From: an uncultured Eubacterium sp.
GTDB lineage: Bacteria > Bacillota > Clostridia > Lachnospirales > Lachnospiraceae
Direction: 5' to 3'
NCBI GenBank assembly: GCA_910584245.1
Contig: CAJTZF010000010.1
Span: forward strand, 22,152-86,151
DNA length: 64,000 nt
Within the stretch, counting starts at the first letter, position 1; each line of letters begins with the position of its first letter. A model generated the notes under the pieces. It was not told the origin of the DNA and did no database searches. It saw only the letters and a program-made list of their open reading frames with translations. Below are positions 1 through 10,051 of the stretch, in pieces. A program made the position numbers and the translations under genes.

Positions 1-2331
1 ATGGGAATCCGCTATTTCATGGATGCCAAACGCAATATTGGTGCAAACTGGGTGGCGGAGTACATACAGTCTGTTTTGCAAATGCACCGCAGCGGCATGG
101 ACTATGAGAGCACGTTCCGTTTTTTGCGGTGTGGACTTTCCCCGCTCACCCGCGAGGAGACGGATTTATTTGAAAATTATGTGATTGCTACGGGAAAGCG
201 CGGATTTTCTGCTTATGATAAGGAGTGGAAGCATCCGGTCGGGAAGCTTCCGTTGGAGGAAATCAACGTTTACCGCGGGCGCGTATGCGAATGTCTGCGG
301 GAATTGTTTCAGGAGTTTGGGGGAGGGCGGCATACGGTAGAACACTTCACGCGGGCGCTTTATGCATTTCTTGTGCGGCAGGAGGTGTATGGGAAAATGC
401 TGGCCCAGAGCGAGGTATTTGCAGCACAGGGAAATGAAATACTAGCCGGGGAGTACCGGCAGGTGTACAAGGTGATTATGGATTTGCTGGATGAGATGGT
501 AGAGCTGATGGGGGAAGAGATGGTGAGTGCCGAGGAATACCAGCAGCTTTTGACGGCCGGTATTTCAGAGGGGCTCGTCGGATTCATCCCCCCGCGCGCA
601 AACCAGGTTATGATTGGGGACACCCGCCGTACCAGGCTGAAAGACATTAAGGTATTATTTTTCGTCGGCATTAGTGACGATATGGTTCCGGGAGGGATGC
701 AAGCGCCGGGAATTGTAAATACGAGGGAGAGAAAAAAGATTGAGCAGATGGGCATTCCCCTTGCGCCGGCGGGAAATACAAAAGCGGCCAACGATTTATA
801 TTATCTCTATTTGATTTTTACGAAACCATCGGAAAAGCTTTATTTTACATATAGTGAGAACAGTGCGGCGGGAGAGGGCAGGCAGGCGTCCTACGTATTG
901 ACAAAAATAAGAAAGATGTTTCCGCAGCTGACGGTCGTCTCCGCGGAGGGAAAAGGAGAACCATGCCCGGAGAAGCAGCTTGGGACGGACCGGGGGCTCG
1001 CATTTCTGCTCTCTGGGATTGCGTCAGAGGGCATACGGGCAGGGGAGCAAAAAAACGTTTGGTGGGAGCTTTGGAAGCACTATAAGCAGGACGGGGAGAT
1101 GGACTGGCTGGGACGCGCAGTGGAGATGAGCATAGCAGGCAGAAGGGAAGGAAAGCTCTCGGGACAGGCTCTCGATTATTTATATGGAAATGAGCTTTAT
1201 GGGAGTATTACAAAGCTTGAGCAATTTGCCAGATGCCCGTATGCCTATTTTATTCTATATGGCCTTGCGCTGAGAGAGAGAGAAGAATATACCGTGGCGG
1301 CCCCCGATTTCGGGAATGTTGTGCACTACACGCTGAAAGAGCTCTCGGACCGTATGCGGGAAAAGAATTTGCGATGGCGGGAACTGGATAGGCAGATAAT
1401 TGCGGATATGGTGGACGAGTGCGTGGAGAAGGCGGCGGGAAGCTACCGGGACGTACTGTTTCGACAGTCGAAACGAATTGAATATATGATAACGAGAATC
1501 AAACACATGATGAACCGCACTGTGTGGGCAATTTCCGAGCAGATGCGCCGCGGCGCTTTTGAGCAGCAGTATTGTGAGGCCGGGTTTTCGTATCACGATA
1601 ATTTACCAAGTATGAAGATTTCGCTCGATGGGGAAAAAAAGCTTGTTTTTTCCGGTATTATCGACCGCATTGACACGTATGAGGATGACGATAAGGTGTA
1701 TGTAAAGGTAGTGGATTATAAGACAGGTGGGGTGAAGTTGTCATTGAATTCCGTTTTTCATGGCCTTCAGATGCAACTTGTCCTGTACATGGCGGCCGCT
1801 ATAGATATGGAGCGGCAAAAGAACCCGGATAAGCAGGTGATACCGGCGGGCATGCTGTACTATTATGTCAAGGATCCCGTGATCCGGCTGGACGGCGGAG
1901 AAGACGGGATGGATTTAGAGGAGGAGACACTCAGGGAATATAAATGCGGCGGCTATGTGAATCAAAACGCAGACGTGCTTCAAAAGCTGGATTCGGTATT
2001 TGGTACAAACGGATACCTGGAGGGCGGCGCCGCTTCCTCTTGTATTCCTGTTTCGACTAAAAAGGACGGAGGGTTTGGGGCCTATTCGAAAATTATGTCG
2101 GAGGAGCAGTGGCAAAAGGTGATTTCCCATACGTTAAAGCAGGCCGCAAAATTTGGAGAGGAAATTCTGGAGGGCAGTGTCGGGGCCCGCCCGTACCGCA
2201 TGGGAGGGGAGACGGGATGCGACTACTGCGGGCTTCATGGGATATGCGGCATGGAACGCGGTGAATTTGCAGAGAGATGCCGGAATCTGGAGGAGAAAAC
2301 CGAGCAAGAGCGATGGGAGGACTTTACATGA
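1..2331 (+). CDS. addB: ATP-dependent helicase/nuclease subunit B, AddB (5' partial)
   Basis: This is the C-terminal two thirds of AddB, which with AddA forms the double-strand-break end-resection helicase-nuclease (the RecBCD counterpart of Gram-positives). The window starts inside the gene: AddB is usually about 1100-1170 residues, only 776 are present, and the first residues already match the middle of the family, so the ATG at position 1 is an internal methionine. The four cysteines that hold the nuclease-domain 4Fe-4S cluster are visible: C412 in an FARCPY context, then C740, C743 and C749 in a CX2CX5C cluster. The nuclease motif DYKTG (D572, K574) is intact, so the nuclease looks active. 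The stop codon overlaps the addA start in an ATGA, implying translational coupling. Confidence 0.95.
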   Translation: MGIRYFMDAKRNIGANWVAEYIQSVLQMHRSGMDYESTFRFLRCGLSPLTREETDLFENYVIATGKRGFSAYDKEWKHPVGKLPLEEINVYRGRVCECLRELFQEFGGGRHTVEHFTRALYAFLVRQEVYGKMLAQSEVFAAQGNEILAGEYRQVYKVIMDLLDEMVELMGEEMVSAEEYQQLLTAGISEGLVGFIPPRANQVMIGDTRRTRLKDIKVLFFVGISDDMVPGGMQAPGIVNTRERKKIEQMGIPLAPAGNTKAANDLYYLYLIFTKPSEKLYFTYSENSAAGEGRQASYVLTKIRKMFPQLTVVSAEGKGEPCPEKQLGTDRGLAFLLSGIASEGIRAGEQKNVWWELWKHYKQDGEMDWLGRAVEMSIAGRREGKLSGQALDYLYGNELYGSITKLEQFARCPYAYFILYGLALREREEYTVAAPDFGNVVHYTLKELSDRMREKNLRWRELDRQIIADMVDECVEKAAGSYRDVLFRQSKRIEYMITRIKHMMNRTVWAISEQMRRGAFEQQYCEAGFSYHDNLPSMKISLDGEKKLVFSGIIDRIDTYEDDDKVYVKVVDYKTGGVKLSLNSVFHGLQMQLVLYMAAAIDMERQKNPDKQVIPAGMLYYYVKDPVIRLDGGEDGMDLEEETLREYKCGGYVNQNADVLQKLDSVFGTNGYLEGGAASSCIPVSTKKDGGFGAYSKIMSEEQWQKVISHTLKQAAKFGEEILEGSVGARPYRMGGETGCDYCGLHGICGMERGEFAERCRNLEEKTEQERWEDFT

Positions 2332-5300
2332 AGTGGACAAAAGAGCAAAGTCAGGTGATCCACCTTAGAAATTGTAATATTTTAGTGTCGGCCGCCGCGG
2401 GATCGGGAAAGACGGCGGTACTTATCGAACGCATCCTGTCCCGTATTACCGACCGGGAAAACCCGGTAAACGTCGATGAATTTCTGATTGTGACGTTTAC
2501 GAAAGCGGCGGCCTCACAAATGAGGGAGAGGCTGCAGCAGGCGCTTGAACAGGCGTTGCTCGCAGACCCTGACAATGAGCACTTGCAGCGCCAGATTATG
2601 CTCGTTCCCATGGCTCAGATCTCTACGATACATAGTTTTTGCGGCTATGTTATACAAAATTATTTTCACCGGACGGGAGTGGATCCGTCCTACCGTGTGG
2701 GGACGGAAAGTGAACTCTCTATGGTGAAGGCGGATGTCATGCAGGATTTACTGGAGGAAAAATATGCGGAGGGGTCCGATGAGTTTATGCAGATTGCGGC
2801 GATGAGCCGTTTTGTGAAAAGTGACGCCGAGATAGAGGAGATCGTGCTTTCTCTATATGAGAAGGCTGTCAGCGACCCATTTCCGATAAAATTTCTGGAA
2901 CGCATGAAAGCGTTTGTCTGTATGGATTCGGTGGAGGAGTTAAAACATTCTGTTTTTGTACAAAAGAATATGGAATATGTAAAGCGGCTATTAAGGGGGA
3001 TTCAGGAGGAATACGATAGTATGCTTGCGCTGTGCGGTTTGCCAGGCGGGCCGGTCTGGTATAGGGAGGTGCTTCTGGAAGAACAGCAGCAGTTTGAGGG
3101 ACTTTGCGCGGAAGAGGATTACGAGGAGCTTGGCAGAAAGATGAATCTGACTGGGTGGCGGCGGCTTCCAGGAAAAAAGCAGCCGGATTTGGATGAGGAC
3201 AAGCGGGAGACCGTGAAAGATATGCGGAACGCCGTAAAGGGGGCGGTGAAATCACTATGTGCGGATTTATTTGACCGGCCGTTTGCCCAACAGCTGGAGC
3301 AGATGAGGCGGATGCGGGGAGGCATTGTGGCCTTTTTAGACCTGACGGCGGCATTTATGGAAAAATACAGGGAGAAAAAGAGTGAAAAGTCGCTGGTGGA
3401 TTTCAGTGACCTCGAGCAGATGGCGATGGAGATCCTTGTCGGGCAGCGGGAGGACGGAACGATATATAAGACGGATGCCGCGCAGGAATTGTCGGAGCAG
3501 TTTGCTGAAATTATGATTGACGAGTACCAGGACAGCAACCTCGTGCAGGAAATGCTTCTCGCGAGCGTGTCGACAGACCGCAACCGGTTTATGGTCGGCG
3601 ACATCAAGCAGAGCATTTACCGATTTCGTATGGCGCGGCCGGAATTGTTTCTGGAAAAGCTGAACGATTATTGTACCGGGGGAGGGGAACCGAACCGTCT
3701 CGTAAACCTGAGCAGGAATTTTCGGAGCAGGGATGTTATTCTGGCGGGAACCAATAGCGTATTTGAGAAAATTATGCACCGGGAGCTGGGCGGCGTCGAA
3801 TACGATGAGGAGGCAAAGCTGTGTCTGGGGGCGGATTTTCCGGAAACAGAATACAGGACGGCGCATTGTATTGATATTTATGCTCTCGATGGAAAAGATG
3901 ACGGCAGCGGGGAAGGGGCGTTGATTGCGGAACGGATACATGAGTATACGGGAGAGGACAATCCGCTGTATGTATTGGATGGGGGAGAGTACCGAAAGGC
4001 GGTATACGGGGATATTGTTATTTTGGCGAGAAGCACGAAAGCGATTGGGCAGCAGATTTACGATGTGCTTTCGGCAGAGGGGATTCCCGTTCATATGGAA
4101 CAGACGAAAGGTTTTTTTGACACCCGCGAAATATCTTCTATGGTTCATCTAATGCAGGTCATTGACAACCCGAGGCAGGATATTCCGCTCGCCGCCGTGA
4201 TGAAAAGTCCGGCTTTTCACTTTACGGATGACGAATTGGCGTTGATACGCGGAAAAAATAAGGATTGTGATTTTTATGAATCGCTTCTGGCTTTTGCCTG
4301 TGGACAAGCTCCAGAGCGGGAGGAATTGCGGCACAAGGTGGAACAATTTCTCACGGTCATTGGCCGGTTCCGGGATAAGATGACGTATGTAACCGTGGCG
4401 GATATGATTCAGGATATTTACGATTGTACACATTTGGACTATATATGGATGGCGGCGAAAAACGGCGTGCAGAGGAAAGCGAATCTTGATATGCTGATGG
4501 AGCTTGCCAGGGAGTTTGACAGCACCTCTTACCGGGGACTGTACCAATTTGTGCGTTACATAAGCGGAATAAAAAAACGGGAGGAGGATATGGGAGAGGC
4601 AAATCTATTGGGAAATAAGGATAATGTTGTCCGGATTATGACGATCCATAAAAGTAAGGGACTGGAATTTCCGGTGTGCTTTCTTGCAGGAATGGGAAAG
4701 AACATAACAGGGCCGGCAGCAAAGTCTTTTTTGATGGTGGCTCCGGATGTGGGGATCGCCTCCCGCGTAATCGACAATGAACAGGGGATATCGGTAAACA
4801 ACACCTTTTTCCGCTCATTAGCCCGCATGAACCAGCTGGAGGATCTGGGGGAGGAGCTGCGGGTGCTCTATGTAGCCATGACGAGGGCGAAAGAAAAGCT
4901 TGTGCTCACCGGCGCATGTGAGAAGGATAAGGTTCCTTTTATGACGGATTATTTTCAGAGGATACGGGGGAAGAGTTATTTTGACTGGGTGCTGCCGGCG
5001 ATCCAGGGAAATGCGCTGTTTTCTGTCCACTGGGCCACCCGGGATCAACTTGTGGAGAGAGAAATTCACCGGCAGGCAGACGCGATCGTGGACGAGGTAA
5101 TGTTATACAATTGTGACACAAATTTCGTATATGATGAAAAAACAAGAGCCGCGCTCGCTTTTATGGAAGGCTATGAACAAGACGAGCTGGCGGAGCTTCC
5201 GACCAAGCTCACCGTTTCGGAACTTAGGAAACGGTCGTTGGAAGAGCTGGTGGATGACGGACGTCTTCTCCAGGCTGATAAGAGGGATTCTGTCTTTCAG

Positions 5301-5891
5301 GAGGAGAATGAAGAAAACCAGCCCCCGGTTCCGCAGTTTGCAGCAGTGGAGGAGCGGGAGACACAGACACATACGGGAGCAGGTTATGGTACGGTCTGGC
5401 ACCAGGTAATGGCCGGGCTTGACATTTCTTCTATTTCCTCAGAAAAAGAGGTGGAAATTGGACTTAGAAATATGGTAGAATCAGGTAGGGTCCGAAGCGG
5501 GGATATGTGTTATATCAATCCCCGGAAAATAATGAAGCTTTTGGATTCCGCCCTGGGGCGGGAGATGAAGGCGGCAAAAGCGGCGGGCAGTCTGTTTCGG
5601 GAACAGCCATTTGTGGTTGGCGTCCGCGCCGGCGAGGTGCTGCCGGAGACAGAAAGCGATTCGATGGTTCTTGTGCAGGGTATCATAGATGTTTTTTATG
5701 AGACAAGCGCCGGTATTGTGCTAATTGATTATAAAACGGACCGCCTAGAAGCAGGACAGGAGCATGTGCTCGCGGACCGGTATCGGAAACAGATGGATCT
5801 GTACGCGTATGCATTAGAGGAAATTATAGGAAAACCTGTTGTGAAAAGAGCATTGTATTCTTTTTCACTGGACGGCGTGATCGAGCTGTGA
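2328..5891 (+). CDS. addA: ATP-dependent helicase/nuclease subunit A, AddA
   Basis: AddA is the UvrD-like helicase-nuclease subunit that partners AddB in recombinational repair. The product is 1187 residues, a normal family length. Walker A lies at residues 22-29 (AAAGSGKT), the Walker B/DEYQDSN box is near residue 400, superfamily 1 helicase motifs such as GDIKQSIYRFR and TIHKSKGLEFP follow, and the C-terminal RecB-like nuclease carries GIIDVF and DYKTD (D1134, K1136). The start chosen is the ATG at 2328, which overlaps the addB stop; an in-frame ATG at 2277 lies inside addB and would add 17 residues in front of the typical KWTKEQ start. Both subunits retain their nuclease motifs. Confidence 0.96.
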   Translation: MKWTKEQSQVIHLRNCNILVSAAAGSGKTAVLIERILSRITDRENPVNVDEFLIVTFTKAAASQMRERLQQALEQALLADPDNEHLQRQIMLVPMAQISTIHSFCGYVIQNYFHRTGVDPSYRVGTESELSMVKADVMQDLLEEKYAEGSDEFMQIAAMSRFVKSDAEIEEIVLSLYEKAVSDPFPIKFLERMKAFVCMDSVEELKHSVFVQKNMEYVKRLLRGIQEEYDSMLALCGLPGGPVWYREVLLEEQQQFEGLCAEEDYEELGRKMNLTGWRRLPGKKQPDLDEDKRETVKDMRNAVKGAVKSLCADLFDRPFAQQLEQMRRMRGGIVAFLDLTAAFMEKYREKKSEKSLVDFSDLEQMAMEILVGQREDGTIYKTDAAQELSEQFAEIMIDEYQDSNLVQEMLLASVSTDRNRFMVGDIKQSIYRFRMARPELFLEKLNDYCTGGGEPNRLVNLSRNFRSRDVILAGTNSVFEKIMHRELGGVEYDEEAKLCLGADFPETEYRTAHCIDIYALDGKDDGSGEGALIAERIHEYTGEDNPLYVLDGGEYRKAVYGDIVILARSTKAIGQQIYDVLSAEGIPVHMEQTKGFFDTREISSMVHLMQVIDNPRQDIPLAAVMKSPAFHFTDDELALIRGKNKDCDFYESLLAFACGQAPEREELRHKVEQFLTVIGRFRDKMTYVTVADMIQDIYDCTHLDYIWMAAKNGVQRKANLDMLMELAREFDSTSYRGLYQFVRYISGIKKREEDMGEANLLGNKDNVVRIMTIHKSKGLEFPVCFLAGMGKNITGPAAKSFLMVAPDVGIASRVIDNEQGISVNNTFFRSLARMNQLEDLGEELRVLYVAMTRAKEKLVLTGACEKDKVPFMTDYFQRIRGKSYFDWVLPAIQGNALFSVHWATRDQLVEREIHRQADAIVDEVMLYNCDTNFVYDEKTRAALAFMEGYEQDELAELPTKLTVSELRKRSLEELVDDGRLLQADKRDSVFQEENEENQPPVPQFAAVEERETQTHTGAGYGTVWHQVMAGLDISSISSEKEVEIGLRNMVESGRVRSGDMCYINPRKIMKLLDSALGREMKAAKAAGSLFREQPFVVGVRAGEVLPETESDSMVLVQGIIDVFYETSAGIVLIDYKTDRLEAGQEHVLADRYRKQMDLYAYALEEIIGKPVVKRALYSFSLDGVIEL

Positions 5892-5936
5892 GCATGCCGG
5901 GGGAAAACAGCGCGTCCGTTTAGAATGGAGGGAATC

Positions 5937-6689
5937 ATGTATCAGGAATTTGCGCTCATATATGACGCAGTTATGTCCGAAATACCATATGACAGGTGGT
6001 TTGAAAAGCTGCATGCCTGTATAGGGGAATATGGAAAGAAAGCCGGACATGTGTGTGAGCTGGGATGTGGGACGGGCGAGATGTCCAGACGTTTTTCAGC
6101 GGCCGGCTACGAGGTCACAGGCATAGATTTGTCTGTGGATATGCTTGCCCGGGCGATGGAGAAAAGGGAAGAAGGGCAGGAGCTTATTTATGTCAACCAG
6201 GATATGTCGCATTTTTCGTTGCATAAACCGGCAGATGTGGTACTATGTATATGTGATTCGATGAATTATGTTTTGGATCATGGGGATATGTTAAATTTGT
6301 TTCGCAGTGTGAGGGCAAATTTAGCGGACGATGGAATCTTTGTTTTTGATCTGAAGACGGAATACTGTTTCCAGACTATTTTGGGGGACCGTGTTCGGTT
6401 TGAGGATGACGAGCGCTTTTCGGTTATATGGGAAAATGTGTATGACCAGGAGGAAAAGCTTAACCAGTATTTGTTGACCATGTTTTTTTATCAAGAAGCT
6501 TCCGGACTTTACGAGAGGTATGATGAGTGCCATACACAGCGGGCTTATTCCATTGAAGAGGTCAATGGGTTGCTTCGGCGGGCCGGGCTTGAGGTATACG
6601 CCTGTTATGGCACGGATTTTGTGAAAGCGCCGGAAGAGGAAGATGAGAGAATTTATTTTGTAGTAGGAAAGGATGCGAAAGACGTATGA
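5937..6689 (+). CDS. Class I SAM-dependent methyltransferase
   Basis: The predicted protein of 250 residues has the Rossmann-fold SAM-binding motif I (ELGCGTGE) followed by an acidic residue at the end of strand 2 (GIDLS), and a DVVLCICDSMNY motif IV. This places it among small-molecule-type class I methyltransferases; the substrate cannot be read from the sequence. GGAGGG at 5927-5932 sits 4 bases before the ATG at 5937; an ATG at 5925 is in frame but would lie before that site. The gene lies 45 bases after addA, and its stop overlaps the next gene (ATGA at 6686), so it is probably co-transcribed with the cell-wall enzyme downstream. Confidence 0.85.
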   Translation: MYQEFALIYDAVMSEIPYDRWFEKLHACIGEYGKKAGHVCELGCGTGEMSRRFSAAGYEVTGIDLSVDMLARAMEKREEGQELIYVNQDMSHFSLHKPADVVLCICDSMNYVLDHGDMLNLFRSVRANLADDGIFVFDLKTEYCFQTILGDRVRFEDDERFSVIWENVYDQEEKLNQYLLTMFFYQEASGLYERYDECHTQRAYSIEEVNGLLRRAGLEVYACYGTDFVKAPEEEDERIYFVVGKDAKDV

Positions 6690-8638
6690 AACGTAGTGTA
6701 TATGTATGGATATTTTTCAGTATGGTATTATGCGGTTTTATGTTTTGGAATATGAATACGGAACACGCATTTGCAAACCAGACAGGAGTGGTTGTGACAG
6801 GAGGAAGCGAATTAAATATGCGCGCTGGAGTGGGAACAGCGAATGCCGTTATCACAAGGATTCCAAATGGAACCCAGATTACAGTGCTGGATTCGGCTGC
6901 CGGGGTGGATGCGAATGGCACCATGTGGTACCGGATCAGCTACAACGGCCAGGAGGGGTATGTTATATCAAGTTATATTTCCATGACAGGGCAGCCATCC
7001 GGTGCGGCTACACCTATGCCGTCATCGGAAGTTCCGACAGCGGCCCCTACGGCTGCGCCAACGGCGACGCCGCCATCGGTGGAGCCGACGTCGGCTCCGC
7101 AGCCACAGAAGGTCAAAGTTTACCGGACGCAGACAACGTATAAAAAAATTAATGTGCCGGCGAAAATAAAGAAGGCAGTAGTAGTTCGGAAAAACACATC
7201 CGGAACGGCTTTAAAAATAAAAAACAAAAAAGTAGTTTTAAAAAAGGGAAAAAGTGTTAAAATTATAGCAGAAAAAATAAAAGGGAATAAGAAATGGTTT
7301 AAAATCCAGTTTAAAGATAAGAAGAAAACGAGGCGGGGTTACATAAAAAGTACCGATGTAAAACTGGCCTTGACAAATACCATAGGGGGGACGGTCACCG
7401 GGGTTAAGACGGCGCTGCGCGTAAGGAAGCGACCGGGAAATAACCAGCCGTATTATAAAGTGAATGGGCGCGAGCTCGTCCTGGCGAAGAAACAATACGC
7501 GGAGATATTAAAAACGAGAACGGTGAAAAATAAAGTATGGTATCGGATATCGTTCCAGTATTACGGAAAAACATATAAAGGGTACGTGCAGGCGAAATAT
7601 ATCAAGCTGGCGAAAAAGAGGGTATACAAGAAAGTTCTTGTGACGGCTCTGAGCGAGAAAGAGTTTGAAGAGGAGATGACCCGCCAGGGCTTTCCGGATT
7701 CCTATAAGAGACAGCTCCGTATACTTCATGCGGCATATCCCTACTGGCAGTTCCAGGCATATAAGACGGGACTGGACTGGAACGCCGCCGTGAACGGTGA
7801 GTCGAAGCTCGGTGTGAGCCTTATTTCAAATTCTAAGTCGGCGGCCTGGAAGTCAAAGGAAGAGGGCGCTTATGATGCCGCCACTGGAAAATGGACTGTA
7901 TTTGACGGAAGTACATGGGTGGCGGCTTCGAGGGAAGCGATTATGTATTACATGGATCCGAGGAACTTTTTGACGACACAGGGCATTTTCCAGTTTGAAT
8001 TGCTGGAGTACCAGTCGCAGTACCAGACGACACAGGGAATCAGCCAGATTTTATCCAATACGCCTTTTGCCAATGCAAAGTTTACCTACACGGATGATGT
8101 GACGGGGGAGACGAAGGAGATTTCCTATGCGAATGCATTCCAGGAGGCGGCGAAGCAGTCCGGCGTAAGCCCATATCATTTGGCGTCCCGCTGCAAGCAG
8201 GAGGTAGTGACGGGGGCGGCTTCGACAAGCAGTGCCGTGACCGGGGAGGCAGAAGGTTATCCGGGTATTTTCAATTTCTACAATATCGGCGCTACGAGTG
8301 GGAAGAATCCGGTGATGAATGGGTTGGCCTGGGCGAGCAAGGGCGATACGTTTTTGCGTCCGTGGAACAACCGCTACCGTTCGATTGTAGGAGGGGCGAT
8401 GTATATCGGCAGCAATTATATAAACAGGGGTCAGAATACCGGTTACCTCCAGAAATTTAATGTGACGCCAAACAACACGTATAACCATCAGTATATGACA
8501 AATGTGGAGGCAGCCAATTCCGAGGCGTTGAAGACGAAGAACGCGTATAGCGGGATGCTGGATTCCGTTCCGCTCGTATTTTCCATTCCGGTTTACGAGA
8601 ATATGCCGGCCGAAAATTGTGCCGCACCACAAGGATGA
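6686..8638 (+). CDS. Secreted SH3b-domain N-acetylglucosaminidase (LytG/LytD-like autolysin)
   Basis: A 650-residue exported peptidoglycan hydrolase. The N-terminus has a signal peptide (basic start, hydrophobic core, probable cleavage after HAFA). An SH3b domain spans about residues 35-95, followed by a Pro/Thr/Ala linker (about 100-140), two further lysine-rich SH3b-like repeats (about 150-310) and a C-terminal glucosaminidase domain with the typical segments YYMDPRNFL, LASRCKQE and FNFYNIGA. Such enzymes cleave the glycan strand between GlcNAc and MurNAc; the SH3b repeats probably bind the wall. The start overlaps the methyltransferase stop by 4 bases. A perfect inverted repeat follows at 8662-8686. 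Confidence is high for the domain class, moderate for bond specificity. Confidence 0.88.
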   Translation: MKRSVYVWIFFSMVLCGFMFWNMNTEHAFANQTGVVVTGGSELNMRAGVGTANAVITRIPNGTQITVLDSAAGVDANGTMWYRISYNGQEGYVISSYISMTGQPSGAATPMPSSEVPTAAPTAAPTATPPSVEPTSAPQPQKVKVYRTQTTYKKINVPAKIKKAVVVRKNTSGTALKIKNKKVVLKKGKSVKIIAEKIKGNKKWFKIQFKDKKKTRRGYIKSTDVKLALTNTIGGTVTGVKTALRVRKRPGNNQPYYKVNGRELVLAKKQYAEILKTRTVKNKVWYRISFQYYGKTYKGYVQAKYIKLAKKRVYKKVLVTALSEKEFEEEMTRQGFPDSYKRQLRILHAAYPYWQFQAYKTGLDWNAAVNGESKLGVSLISNSKSAAWKSKEEGAYDAATGKWTVFDGSTWVAASREAIMYYMDPRNFLTTQGIFQFELLEYQSQYQTTQGISQILSNTPFANAKFTYTDDVTGETKEISYANAFQEAAKQSGVSPYHLASRCKQEVVTGAASTSSAVTGEAEGYPGIFNFYNIGATSGKNPVMNGLAWASKGDTFLRPWNNRYRSIVGGAMYIGSNYINRGQNTGYLQKFNVTPNNTYNHQYMTNVEAANSEALKTKNAYSGMLDSVPLVFSIPVYENMPAENCAAPQG

Positions 8639-8661
8639 TCTACAGTGAATTTATATTCATA

Positions 8662-8686
8662 GGCATGCCGTTTCAAACGGCATGCC
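8662..8686 (+). terminator. Perfect inverted repeat between cell-wall genes (possible terminator or attenuator)
   Basis: GGCATGCCGTTT and AAACGGCATGCC flank a single C. It would fold into a 9-bp GC-rich stem with a TTTCAAA loop. Only AGTTTAGG follows, so it lacks a good T-tract; it may terminate weakly or shield the 3' end of the upstream mRNA. Confidence 0.5.
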
Positions 8687-8708
8687 AGTTTAGGAAAAGA
8701 GGAAGTGT

Positions 8709-10022
8709 ATGAAAGAGAAGGTTACGAAGACAGCCGCACTGTTTTTGGCTATAGTATTTGTTCTGGTATCCGTTATATTGCCTGTTATGCTCCGCTCTGC
8801 ACCGGCGCACGCAGCGAGCGCAAAAGTTGACTTTACGGCTAAATCACAAAATGTGAAAGCAGGCGATGTTTTCCATGTCGTATGTACGGTAAGTTCGACA
8901 AAGGAATTTAACGATGTGGAAATGAACCTGCTCTATGACGCGGCTTTGTTTCAGTTTGTACAAGGGGGCAGCAAAGCAGGCGGGGACGGCGGAGTGGTTC
9001 GGATTTCCTCGGTAGGAAATGAGGATGCCGTGAAAAAAAAGACCTTTTCCCTTCAATTTAAGGCGCTGAGAAAGGGAAGCGGCAGCTTTATCGACGAAAA
9101 TGTAAAAATCAGAGATGCTTCGGGAGAAAACTTTTCCGTATCCGCGAATCTTCTCACGGTCAACGTATCGGATGGAGGGGCGGCGGCGCCGCTGCCGTCC
9201 GATGCGCTGGAGCCGGAGGCCACACCAGAGCCGACGCCGGAGGTCGTGCTCAGCACAAACAATAAGCTGAAAGCGCTTTCCTTTAACGGCCTTTCCATGA
9301 CGCCGGATTTTAATCCGGAGGTGCTGGAATACAAAGTAAATGTTGACTATAAGACAGAGGTATTGTATTTTTCTTATGTACCGGGACACGGCAAACAGAA
9401 AGTGCGCTTGAAAGACAACAGCGGGCTGGTGCCCGGTGAAAATACGGTGAAGGTTGTCGTTAGTTCAGAATCCGGGGACAAGCGTGTATATAAGATCCAG
9501 GTTGTGAAGGAGACGGAGGAACAGACGAAGGTCCGGGAAAAATCAGAAAATGGGTCGTCGGATTTCGCATTTTCCGTATTTCAGAAAAAGAATTCTATTT
9601 TTATACAGAACCAGTATCAATTTGAAGTTGTCAATGTAGACGATAAAGATGTTCTTCCATCCGGCTATGTAAAAACGAGCGTAGAGCTGGACGGAAAGAG
9701 CGTGCCCGCTTATACGATGGAAAATGACCTGGAGAATAATTATTTGCTGATGTATCTAAAGGGAGTGGGCGGGGAACCAACGCTCTACCAGTATGACAGG
9801 GAAGAAAAGACGATCCAGCGCTACACGGGCACAATGGTCCAAAAGGTAAATGAGGGAGGCCATGTGGCAGATGAAGTTGAGATTGTACCAAACGCGTGGC
9901 TGTATGCGGCGATCGTGTTCCTGATGGTATTAGTGCTCGCCCTTTTGATCGTAATTCTTAACATGGTGTTGAGAAGAAAGATCAGTAAAGGGAGACGGGA
10001 GCTGGATGACCTGGATTTTTAG
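8709..10022 (+). CDS. Cell-surface protein: cohesin-like domain, cadherin-like beta-sandwich, C-terminal membrane anchor
   Basis: A 437-residue exported protein. It has a signal peptide (cleavage near HAASA, residue 38), a cohesin-like/Ig-type domain (about 38-155), a Pro/Glu-rich linker, a cadherin-like beta-sandwich (about 185-265, the LKALSFNGLSMTPDF and LEYKVNV pattern), a beta-rich region, and one TM helix near the C-terminus (about 395-420) followed by a short basic cytoplasmic tail. Cohesin-type folds usually bind dockerins or other surface proteins, but no dockerin was seen in this window. The position after the SH3b-glucosaminidase suggests a role in wall organisation. The function is inferred from fold-like patterns only. 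Confidence 0.7.
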   Translation: MKEKVTKTAALFLAIVFVLVSVILPVMLRSAPAHAASAKVDFTAKSQNVKAGDVFHVVCTVSSTKEFNDVEMNLLYDAALFQFVQGGSKAGGDGGVVRISSVGNEDAVKKKTFSLQFKALRKGSGSFIDENVKIRDASGENFSVSANLLTVNVSDGGAAAPLPSDALEPEATPEPTPEVVLSTNNKLKALSFNGLSMTPDFNPEVLEYKVNVDYKTEVLYFSYVPGHGKQKVRLKDNSGLVPGENTVKVVVSSESGDKRVYKIQVVKETEEQTKVREKSENGSSDFAFSVFQKKNSIFIQNQYQFEVVNVDDKDVLPSGYVKTSVELDGKSVPAYTMENDLENNYLLMYLKGVGGEPTLYQYDREEKTIQRYTGTMVQKVNEGGHVADEVEIVPNAWLYAAIVFLMVLVLALLIVILNMVLRRKISKGRRELDDLDF

Positions 10023-10051
10023 CAAAGATATTTGAGAGGTAGAAAGGATTT

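Noticed and set aside
1..60. ATG at position 1 as the true addB start
   Set aside because: The following residues match the middle of AddB and about 350-380 N-terminal residues are missing, so the gene begins before the window.
3336..4148. 270-codon minus-strand frame inside addA
   Set aside because: Antisense to conserved helicase motifs and without RBS; composition is that of a reverse-frame artefact.
8051..8632. 193-codon minus-strand frame inside the glucosaminidase gene
   Set aside because: Antisense to the catalytic domain; no start signals or recognisable protein features.
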